Assembly (NCBI GenBank): GCA_934728255.1
Contig: CAKVEC010000002.1
Span: 62,001-126,000, forward strand
From: an uncultured Bacteroidales bacterium
Lineage (GTDB): Bacteria; Bacteroidota; Bacteroidia; Bacteroidales; Paludibacteraceae
Reading direction: 5' to 3'
Length of the DNA: 64,000 bases
Shown: piece by piece, positions 57,679 through 64,000 of the stretch
How positions within the stretch are numbered: the first letter of the stretch is position 1
Layout of the letters: each line of letters opens with the position of its first letter
Position numbers and translations under genes: made by a program
The notes under the pieces: model-generated
Database searches by the model: none
The model's input: only the letters and a program-made list of their open reading frames with translations
What the model was told of the DNA's origin: nothing

Positions 57679-58326
57679 TTAATCAACTATATAGCCTGCT
57701 CCCATGATCATCACCAACAAGGGCAGGACTTCGAGGGTAAGAATATACAATACTATATATAAGAAGGAACGCATATCGGTACAGAAAATACGTATCCACT
57801 TGATAAATATCAGTACAATGGCGACCAACGCCAATGCAAACAACAACCATTTGGTTAGCACTGCATTATCAATATTGAGCAAGAACAGCAGTGCGACATA
57901 AAAGCCGCAGCAGATGACCGTCCAGAGGTTGTTGTAGTGCGTAGAGATGAGGGCGAAACGTTTGCTGATACGGAATGTATAGTTCACCACAGCAGCCACC
58001 GCCAACTTCACCGCATCTATCCCCAGCACCCACGCTGCGACCAGCAGGTAGGTGGCAAATCGAAAATCTCCCGCCCGATAGGCATACAAATACAATGCCA
58101 TAGCAAACGTACCGATGCGAAAGATATTCATAATCAGTTCCTCCAGCAGGTTATGCTGCACATCGCCATAAGAGCGTTCCACCTTGGCAAAGATGGTTGA
58201 AAATGCCTGCACGACCACTCCGGACTGCACCATCTCCGCCACCACTCCGCACAGGAGCAGGAACAGCATTACCCACGCCACCCACGGCGCGGAAACAGGA
58301 GACAATATGTGGGGGACAAGTAACAA
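57679..58326 (-). CDS. DUF4271 family membrane protein
   Basis: 215 residues with about six membrane helices, typical of DUF4271 proteins that lie before hemD in Bacteroidales. The first codon in the frame is a TTG at 58326, inside an AT-rich tandem repeat; the first in-frame ATG is 19 codons later, in the first helix, so the true start is uncertain. Function unknown; the hemD link is by gene order only. The end overlaps no other gene and hemD starts 13 bases downstream. Confidence 0.82.
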   Translation of the reverse strand: MLLVPHILSPVSAPWVAWVMLFLLLCGVVAEMVQSGVVVQAFSTIFAKVERSYGDVQHNLLEELIMNIFRIGTFAMALYLYAYRAGDFRFATYLLVAAWVLGIDAVKLAVAAVVNYTFRISKRFALISTHYNNLWTVICCGFYVALLFLLNIDNAVLTKWLLFALALVAIVLIFIKWIRIFCTDMRSFLYIVLYILTLEVLPLLVMIMGAGYIVD

Positions 58327-58387
58327 TTAATAATTAACAATTAATAATTAATAATTAACAATTAATAATTAACAATTAATAATTAAC
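58321..58387. repeat. AATTAACAATTAAT tandem array
   Basis: Alternating TAATTAACAATTAAT and TAATTAAT units of 7-8 bases, about eight repeats, between the U32 gene and DUF4271. It encodes the candidate TTG start of DUF4271. Confidence 0.88.
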
Positions 58388-58447
58388 ATACAGAGTATGG
58401 TCGGCGTTCGTTATTTATTCTCTGTTCTTTAATTTATTCTCTATACC

Positions 58448-59734
58448 TTATTCTACAGTTTCTATGTCTGTGGGTTTGAGGACGAAGAGTTTATCGCCGC
58501 GATGGAGCGTTTTGTCGGTTTTGAGGGAGAAATAGGCACCTTTGCGTATTTCGTCTTTTGGCTCTCCTTTGGCATTGCGCATATCGTGTGCGATGACCTC
58601 GTAAGCCCCTGTGGTCTCGCCCGTTACGAGCAGTTCGTCGCCTTCGTGGATAGCATCGGTAGCCTCGATAAAGAACTCCGCCACACCGATATTCTTGAAG
58701 AAATTGGTGCATTTGCCGGCAAACACTTTCTTTCGGGTTGCCCTGCTGCCGTATGAGTGCGTCCATTCGCCGAGACGCTGCCCCTGGTAGTAGCCGTCCC
58801 AGAAACCACGGTTGAACACACGTGCAAGGCGGGTATTCCAGTCCTCGATACGGGGCAGGATAAGGGCATCGTCGGCATATTCGCCACGCTGCCACGCCTC
58901 GACCGCCTCGCGGTAGCACGAGACGACGGTCTGCACATATTCCGCTCCACGTGCCCGCCCCTCGATTTTCAAGACCCGCACGCCAGCATCCAGCATTTTG
59001 TTGAGAAAATGGATAGTTTTCAGGTCTTTTGGGGACATTATATATTGGTTGTCCACCTCGAGTTCAAGGTCAGACTCTTTGTCTCTGACGATGTATCCGC
59101 GTCGGCAGACCTGCATACACGCCCCACGGTTGGCACTATAGCCGAGATTATTCAGACTCAAGTAGCACTTTCCTGACACCGCCATACAAAGGGCACCATG
59201 ACAGAACATCTCGATGCGCAGCAGTTCGCCTTTGGGTCCGCAGATGTGCTGACTAATGATGTCGCGATGGATAGACGCCACCTGCTCCATATTCAGTTCG
59301 CGTGCGAGTACGACCACGTCGGCAAACTGCGCGTAGAAACGGAGCGCCTCGGTGTTGGCAATGTTCAGTTGGGTAGAGAGATGAATCTCAACACCCTGAG
59401 AACGTGCATATTGCATAACGGCAATATCGCTTGCGATGATAGCGTCCAATCCGGCAGCCTTGGCGTTGTCCACAATGGTGTGCATGAGGGGCAGATCCTC
59501 GGGGTACATCACGGTATTGAGCGTGAGGTAGGTTTTCACGCCTGCTTCGCGGCAAACAGCCACGATCTTGTGCAAGTCTTCGGTGGTAAAATTCGCCGAA
59601 GAACGCGCACGCATATTGAGATACTCGATACCGAAATAGACGCTTGTCGCCCCCGCTTCGATAGCGGCAGCCAGCGACTCCCAGCACCCGACGGGTGCCA
59701 TAATCTCGATATGTTCGTTATTAGTATTCTGCAC
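58448..59734 (-). CDS. U32 family peptidase (TrhP/YegQ-like)
   Basis: 428 residues from a GTG at 59734 (VQNTNNEHIEIMAPVG). The next in-frame ATG at 59701 would remove the first beta strand, so the GTG is preferred. The U32 signature is MFCHGALCMAVSGKCYLS followed by GYSANRGACMQVCRRGY, with the four cysteines expected to bind an iron-sulfur cluster. YegQ/TrhP members act in prephenate-dependent 5-hydroxyuridine formation at tRNA position 34, and that role is more likely than proteolysis. The C-terminal beta-barrel (FFIEATDAIHEGDELLVTG) is typical. Confidence 0.9.
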   Translation of the reverse strand: MQNTNNEHIEIMAPVGCWESLAAAIEAGATSVYFGIEYLNMRARSSANFTTEDLHKIVAVCREAGVKTYLTLNTVMYPEDLPLMHTIVDNAKAAGLDAIIASDIAVMQYARSQGVEIHLSTQLNIANTEALRFYAQFADVVVLARELNMEQVASIHRDIISQHICGPKGELLRIEMFCHGALCMAVSGKCYLSLNNLGYSANRGACMQVCRRGYIVRDKESDLELEVDNQYIMSPKDLKTIHFLNKMLDAGVRVLKIEGRARGAEYVQTVVSCYREAVEAWQRGEYADDALILPRIEDWNTRLARVFNRGFWDGYYQGQRLGEWTHSYGSRATRKKVFAGKCTNFFKNIGVAEFFIEATDAIHEGDELLVTGETTGAYEVIAHDMRNAKGEPKDEIRKGAYFSLKTDKTLHRGDKLFVLKPTDIETVE

Positions 59735-59778
59735 TGTATTTTATAGTTTATTTATCTTTGCAAGGGTTGCTCAAACCC

Positions 59779-59811
59779 TGCCTATCCTATGCGCATCCTA
59801 TGCTCATCCAC
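59779..59811 (-). repeat. TAGGAT-type 11-bp array, copy 3
   Basis: Plus-strand units TGCCTATCCTA, TGCGCATCCTA and TGCTCATCCAC at 59779, 59790 and 59801. The reverse complement gives TAGGATGCGCA, the same unit as at 16202 and 34007. Confidence 0.88.
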
Positions 59812-59885
59812 CTCACTTTTTAATGGAGGAATTATGAATGATGAATTAAGAATTATTAGCAAAATATGGGTGCGAAATGTTAATT

Positions 59886-59913
59886 GTGCATTGTGCATTA
59901 TGCATTATGCATT
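59886..59913. repeat. 7-bp tandem array, 4 units (RTGCATT)
   Basis: GTGCATT twice, then ATGCATT twice. The array overlaps the asd stop codon. Similar GCATTAC/GCATTAT units occur at 29921-29938 and 31091-31117. Confidence 0.85.
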
Positions 59914-60903
59914 GATCAGGTGTTCCGCTATCTGGACGGCGTTGAGGGCGGCACCCTTGCGGATCTGGTCGCTGACGCACCAGAAACTCAGTCCGTGGTC
60001 GTCGGCGATGTCTTTGCGGACACGTCCGACAAAGACCTCGTCGCGCCCGCTGAGGAACAGCGGCATGGGGTACTCTTTTTCGGCGGGGTTGTCCATCAAT
60101 ACACACCCTTTGGCTGTGGCAAAAGCGGCTTTGGCCTGCTCCACAGATATGGACTGCTCGGTCTCGACCCACACACTCTCGGAATGTGCGCGGAGGGACG
60201 GCACGCGGACGCACGTGGCGGAAACACGGATGTCAGAGTGCATGATTTTGCGCGTCTCGTTGTACATTTTCATCTCCTCTTTGGTATAGCCGTTGTCGGT
60301 GAAGACGTCCACTTGCGGAATGATATTATAGGCGAGTTGGTATGGGAAACGCTCCACGGTGGGCGTCTCGCCGCTGATGATCTGCCGATACTGGTTCTCC
60401 AGTTCGCGCATAGCCTGCGCCCCTGCCCCGCTGGCGGCCTGGTAGGTGGAGACACGCACCCGGCGTATGTGGCTCAGTTGCTCAATGGCTTGCAGGGCGA
60501 CCACCATCTGGATAGTGGTGCAGTTGGGGTTGGCGATGATGTTGCGCGGGCGCACCAAGGCATCGGCGGCATTCACCTCGGGTACAACCAATGGCACGTC
60601 CTCGTCCATACGGAATGCCGAGGAATTGTCAATAAGGATTGCCCCGTAACGGGTGATGTCGGCGGCATATTCGCGCGAGACCGACGCCCCTGCAGAAGCA
60701 AAGGCAATATCGACGCCACGGAAAGCGTCACCATGTTCCAGCAGTTGCACTTTGCAGGGTTTCCCCGAGAAAACATATTCGGTTCCTGCACTACGTGAGG
60801 AACCGAATAATCGAAGTTCGGTAACAGGAAAGCGGCGCTCAGCAAGCACTTTGAGCAACTCTTGTCCGACGGCACCCGAGGCACCAACAATCGCAATGAC
60901 CAT
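59905..60903 (-). CDS. asd: Aspartate-semialdehyde dehydrogenase
   Basis: 332 residues. NADP-binding Rossmann start MVIAIVGASGAVGQELLKVL, catalytic cysteine in NPNCTTIQMV (C128), the STYQAASGAGAQAM segment, and the histidine-bearing VRVPSLRAHSESVWVETE motif. It reduces aspartyl phosphate to aspartate semialdehyde, feeding lysine/diaminopimelate, threonine and methionine synthesis. Length is normal. A repeat with an internal hairpin (60913-60966) lies immediately upstream. Confidence 0.96.
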   Translation of the reverse strand: MVIAIVGASGAVGQELLKVLAERRFPVTELRLFGSSRSAGTEYVFSGKPCKVQLLEHGDAFRGVDIAFASAGASVSREYAADITRYGAILIDNSSAFRMDEDVPLVVPEVNAADALVRPRNIIANPNCTTIQMVVALQAIEQLSHIRRVRVSTYQAASGAGAQAMRELENQYRQIISGETPTVERFPYQLAYNIIPQVDVFTDNGYTKEEMKMYNETRKIMHSDIRVSATCVRVPSLRAHSESVWVETEQSISVEQAKAAFATAKGCVLMDNPAEKEYPMPLFLSGRDEVFVGRVRKDIADDHGLSFWCVSDQIRKGAALNAVQIAEHLINA

Positions 60904-60912
60904 TTGTTCCGT

Positions 60913-60966
60913 GAATTAAGAATAAAGGACAAAGAACAAAGGCACATTACCCTTATTCTTTGTCCT
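60913..60966. repeat. AGGACAAAGAA inverted repeat between asd and the wHTH gene
   Basis: AATAAAGGACAAAGAACAAA and the downstream TTATTCTTTGTCCT can form a 10-bp stem. Same family as the elements flanking hflX; may terminate the winged-helix gene's transcript. Confidence 0.7.
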
Positions 60967-60978
60967 GAGATTATTCAA

Positions 60979-61176
60979 TTATTGCAGCGCAATAGTTGTG
61001 TCAGCGTCAGTAACGGTGAAGGCAATCTTCCCCTCACGAGCAAGCCAACCGAGAGCCATGTTCAGATCAGCCTCTTTCAGTTTGGTTGCTTTTTTCAGCG
61101 CTTTGGTTGTGAGCGCACCGCCTTGCAGTGCATTCCAGATAAGTCCGGCATTCTCACCAATTTTGCTTGTAATCAT
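60979..61176 (-). CDS. Small winged-helix domain protein
   Basis: 65 residues, a single winged-helix domain: SKIGENAGLIWNALQGGALTTKALKKATKLKEADLNMALGWLAREGKIAFTV-like pattern (helix, helix-turn-helix, wing). It matches the short Bacteroidota wHTH family formerly DUF2582. A regulator or nucleic-acid-binding role is plausible; no target is known. It lies alone between fabF and asd, with about 150 AT-rich bases upstream and no clear promoter. Confidence 0.85.
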   Translation of the reverse strand: MITSKIGENAGLIWNALQGGALTTKALKKATKLKEADLNMALGWLAREGKIAFTVTDADTTIALQ

Positions 61177-61325
61177 ACGACAAATACCTTAAATTTAGTT
61201 AGTTTATTACAGAGAGGCGTTTCCTCTCCTTGAAATATATGGATTTTCTATTTAGCGCAAGTTCAAAATAAACAATAAAAACAAGACATTCAAAACTTTG
61301 TCTTGCGGCGCAACATACGCCGCGC

Positions 61326-62582
61326 TTATAGCCTTTTGAACAGCAGACTGGCATTATGTCCGCCGAAACCGAAAGTGTTACTCAACGCATAGCGTATCGG
61401 GCGTTTCTGCGCTTTGTTGAACGTGAGGTTCAGCCGATAGTCAATCTTCGGGTCTTCGTCCTCGGGATCGTGGTTGATGGTAGGCGGAATTATGCCATCG
61501 CGCAATGCCAATATCGTTGCTATGGCTTCCACTGCTCCGGTGGCACCAAGCAGATGCCCCGTCATCGACTTGGTCGAGTCAAGATTCATCTCATAGGCAT
61601 GTCCGCCGAACACCTCCTGTATGGCGTGCAGTTCGGCTATGTCTCCGAGCGGGGTCGAAGTGCCGTGCGTATTGATATAATCAATATCTTCGGGTTGCAA
61701 ACCGGCATCTTCTATTGCCATCTTCATCACTCGCTGTGCGCCGTTGCCTTCGGGGTCGGGAGCGGTGAGATGGTAAGCGTCCGAGGTCATCCCTTCACCA
61801 AGCATCTCGGCGTAGATCTTCGCCCCGCGTGCCACGGCGTGTTCGTACTCCTCCAATACCAAACAGGCTGCGCCCTCGCCCAACACAAATCCATCGCGCG
61901 AAGCAGAAAACGGTCGGCAAGCGGTTTGGGGAGAGTCGTTGCGCTGAGAAAGTGCATGCATTGCATTGAAACCGCCTATGCCGGACGGCGTAACACAAGC
62001 CTCTGCGCCACCGGTCAGAACAACATCCGCATGCCCCATACGTATCTGCTCGAATGCCTGCGCAATAGCGTGCGATGACGATGCACAAGCCGACGACACC
62101 GCATAACTCGGGCCTTTCAGACCAAACATCAGCGATATATGCCCCGCCCCGATACTCAGTATCACTTTTGGGATATAGAACGGATTGAAATGCGGTGTGC
62201 CATCGCCTTTGGCATATTCAATAAACTCGTTTTCAAATGTCTTCAATCCGCCCATACCGCTACCCCAAATCACGCCCATACGTTCGCGGTTCTCTTGCTC
62301 CAAATCCAGTCCGGAATCGTCCATCGCCTCTTGGGCTACCCAAACAGAAAACTGCGAATAGCGATCCAAACGGTGTGCTTCCTTGCGGTCGAGCAGCGCA
62401 CTTGGATCAAAGCCCTTCACTTCTGCAGCGAATTGTGTCTTAAAAAGAGCGGCGTCAAACTGTGTAATGGCACCTACTCCGTTTTTGCCTTCTTTGAGTG
62501 CCTTCCACGTGTCCGAAACATTGTTCCCTACAGGCGTCAGCGCACCCAATCCGGTTACGACAACTCGTTTTAATTCTTTCAT
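61326..62582 (-). CDS. fabF: Beta-ketoacyl-ACP synthase II
   Basis: 418 residues. Condenses malonyl-ACP with acyl-ACP in fatty acid elongation. The Cys-His-His triad is in AVSSACASSSHAIA (Cys near 167), INTHGTSTPLGD and KSMTGHLLGATGAVEA; the C-terminal NTFGFGGHNASLLF loop is typical. Start MKELKRVVVTGLGALTPVG. It lies 146 bases downstream of acpP on the same strand, the common acpP-fabF order. Confidence 0.97.
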   Translation of the reverse strand: MKELKRVVVTGLGALTPVGNNVSDTWKALKEGKNGVGAITQFDAALFKTQFAAEVKGFDPSALLDRKEAHRLDRYSQFSVWVAQEAMDDSGLDLEQENRERMGVIWGSGMGGLKTFENEFIEYAKGDGTPHFNPFYIPKVILSIGAGHISLMFGLKGPSYAVSSACASSSHAIAQAFEQIRMGHADVVLTGGAEACVTPSGIGGFNAMHALSQRNDSPQTACRPFSASRDGFVLGEGAACLVLEEYEHAVARGAKIYAEMLGEGMTSDAYHLTAPDPEGNGAQRVMKMAIEDAGLQPEDIDYINTHGTSTPLGDIAELHAIQEVFGGHAYEMNLDSTKSMTGHLLGATGAVEAIATILALRDGIIPPTINHDPEDEDPKIDYRLNLTFNKAQKRPIRYALSNTFGFGGHNASLLFKRL

Positions 62583-62728
62583 ACTTATCTTGCAGAGAGA
62601 CTCTTGCCATCACGGCAGCAATCTCTCAAATAGATGATGGCATCACGCCATTATGATTTAATTTATAACAGCAACGAGCCTACAGTATCCCCGTACGCTC
62701 GTAAACCGCTTTAATTGTGTATGCTCTA

Positions 62729-62971
62729 TTAAGCAAGAGCCTCTTTCACATAAGCGATAGCGTCGCCTACGGTCGAAATTTTCTGGGTATCCTCGTCGGG
62801 GATGGTGATGTTGAATTCTTTCTCAAACTCCATAATCAGTTCCACTGTATCCAGCGAGTCTGCGTTGAGGTCTGCTTGGAAGTTTGCTTCAGCGGTTACC
62901 TGGCTCTCTTCAACACCTAATTTATCAACGATGATAGCCTTTACTTTCGATGCAATTTCTTGTTCAGTCAT
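62729..62971 (-). CDS. acpP: Acyl carrier protein
   Basis: 80 residues from the ATG at 62971 (MTEQEIASKVKAIIVDKLGV); an in-frame upstream ATG at 62998 adds nine residues atypical for ACP. The 4'-phosphopantetheine serine is in DLNADSLDTVEL (the usual DLGADSLD with Gly to Asn). Helix 2-3 is EFEKEFNITIPDEDTQKISTV. It carries acyl chains for FabF and other fatty-acid enzymes. Promoter at 63043-63073. Confidence 0.96.
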   Translation of the reverse strand: MTEQEIASKVKAIIVDKLGVEESQVTAEANFQADLNADSLDTVELIMEFEKEFNITIPDEDTQKISTVGDAIAYVKEALA

Positions 62972-63042
62972 AATCTTTATTTTTATAAGTGAATACATAC
63001 TGCGCTACCGCACGATTATTGTGCAACAACGCAAAAACGGCG

Positions 63043-63073
63043 CAAAATTACTGCTTTTTTCCCAAATATGCAA
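63043..63073 (-). promoter_or_regulatory. Promoter of acpP
   Basis: Minus-strand TTG (63073-63071) and TAATTTTG (63050-63043), 23-base spacing. Confidence 0.75.
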
Positions 63074-63236
63074 ATTTTGAAGTCCCGGCACGGCTTTTTG
63101 CCACAAATAAACCACATTTATCATCTTTTTGCCAACTCAGTTATGCATATTCCAAATATATTTTCCGCTTTTTACCCTTCCGATTACGTCAAAAAACCAC
63201 AATGATACGGCGACGAAAAATGCTTTTTTGCAACCT

Positions 63237-63267
63237 TTGCACAATCCGACTATTTTGTGTATCTTTG
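63237..63267 (+). promoter_or_regulatory. Promoter of the UvrD/PcrA-like helicase
   Basis: TTG at 63237 and TATCTTTG at 63260-63267, 23-base spacing; the ATG is at 63309. Confidence 0.8.
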
Positions 63268-63308
63268 CAGTCCGATTTTTATGGTATAGTATTTGGAATA
63301 GAGCAAGT

Positions 63309-64000
63309 ATGGATTTTTTGGATCAACTGAATGAGCCGCAACGGGCGGCAGTGGAGTATATTGACGGACCGGAACTGGTGATTGCCGGTGCTGGATCGGG
63401 CAAGACGCGCGTCCTGACCTATAAAATCGCCTATCTGCTGCAAATGGGTGTACGGGCAAGCCATATCCTGGCTCTTACCTTCACCAACAAAGCCGCACGC
63501 GAGATGAAAGAGCGTATCTCACGACTGGTACCTGCTGCCGATGCACGATACCTTTGGATGGGTACGTTCCACTCGGTGTGTGCACGTCTGTTGCGCACCG
63601 AGGCGGAACGGCTGGGTTTCACGCGCGATTTTTCCATCTACGACACCGCCGACTCAAAATCGCTGCTCAAGCAGATACTCAAGGAGCAACAGTTGGACGA
63701 GAAAATATATAAGGTGGGCAATGTGCTCGGGCGTATATCCGGAGCAAAAAATATGCTGATTTCACCTGAGAAATATGCCCGTAACCACGATTTCTACAAA
63801 GCCGATTCCGAAGCGCGTATGTATAAGATGGCAGAGGTCTATAAAGCCTATCAAGTGCGCCTGAAAGCCGCCAATGCAATGGATTTCGACGACCTACTGG
63901 TAAACATGAACCTGTTGCTCGAAAACGATGCGGAGGTGCGGGACAAGTACCAGCAGGCGTTCCAATACGTATTGGTGGACGAGTATCAGGATACCAACTA
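63309..64000 (+). CDS. UvrD/PcrA-type superfamily 1 DNA helicase, 3' end outside the window
   Basis: Open from the ATG at 63309 to the window end (230 codons). It starts MDFLDQLNEPQRAAVEYIDG. Walker A is AGAGSGKTRVL, motif Ia LTFTNKAAREMKERI, then MGTFHSVCARLLRTEAERLG. The last visible residues LVDEYQDTN are Walker B (motif II, DEYQDT). This pattern is typical of the 1A and 2A start of UvrD/PcrA/Rep 3'-5' helicases, which act in mismatch and excision repair and replication restart. Which member it is depends on the missing C-terminus. Confidence 0.93.
   Translation, partial: MDFLDQLNEPQRAAVEYIDGPELVIAGAGSGKTRVLTYKIAYLLQMGVRASHILALTFTNKAAREMKERISRLVPAADARYLWMGTFHSVCARLLRTEAERLGFTRDFSIYDTADSKSLLKQILKEQQLDEKIYKVGNVLGRISGAKNMLISPEKYARNHDFYKADSEARMYKMAEVYKAYQVRLKAANAMDFDDLLVNMNLLLENDAEVRDKYQQAFQYVLVDEYQDTN

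Larger units (their letters stand above)
62972..63308. other. 337-base divergent intergenic region between acpP and the helicase
   Basis: It contains divergent promoters: acpP on the minus strand (63043-63073) and the helicase on the plus strand (63237-63267). The middle (63080-63230) is AT-rich with no supportable ORF or hairpin. Confidence 0.7.

Overview
The window is a chromosomal segment of a Bacteroidota bacterium, most likely of the order Bacteroidales. It carries a SusD lipoprotein, the type IX secretion (T9SS) core porP/gldKLMN, a six-subunit Na+-pumping NADH:quinone reductase (nqrABCDEF), a MurF-Alr fusion, DUF4295/DUF4271/DUF3098/DUF2795 genes, and promoters of the TTG-N20-TAnnTTTG type. 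The family cannot be fixed from sequence alone; 16S rRNA is absent.

Layout. 1-5.2 kb: the end of a secreted metallophosphoesterase, susD, gldF and a small phosphodiesterase. 5.3-9.0 kb: an iron/cobalamin-type ABC ATPase, a shortened MurF-Alr fusion, and rpmB-rpmG-DUF4295. 9.7-16.1 kb: the nqr operon, interrupted by a four-helix-bundle (S23-type) cassette and containing an NqrC with an added rubredoxin-like domain. 16.5-23.5 kb: exported proteins, a DPP-IV-type peptidase, an FHS sugar transporter, a PAP2 phosphatase and tRNA-Val. 23.6-31.1 kb (minus strand): phosphohexomutase, hpt, pyrG, hflX, lemA and a TPM protein. 31.2-43.9 kb (plus strand): methyltransferase, cob(I)alamin adenosyltransferase, DUF2795, porP-gldKLMN, ftsX-DUF3098-uppP-truB, queA and ung. 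44.2-52.8 kb: an AT-rich defence island with a truncated DUF1016 gene, a PD-(D/E)xK nuclease, two m5C methyltransferases, an McrB-like NTPase, a LlaJI-like nuclease, and a Fic gene at its far edge. 52.9-64 kb: polA without a recognisable 3'-5' exonuclease domain, then trmD, yidD, rnpA, hemD, DUF4271, a U32 peptidase, asd, a winged-helix protein, fabF, acpP, and the start of a UvrD/PcrA helicase.

Two themes stand out. First, several families of short dispersed repeats fill the intergenic spaces: 11-bp tandem arrays, GC-rich palindromes, AT-rich repeats and AATTTAC arrays. Some lie in frame inside hflX, polA and the PAP2 gene. Second, several conserved multidomain proteins have altered architecture: MurF-Alr with most of MurF missing, PolA without proofreading, and NqrC with a rubredoxin-like extension. 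The defence island matches the gene order M1-M2-R1-R2 of the LlaJI restriction system, with an extra translationally coupled nuclease gene at its head.
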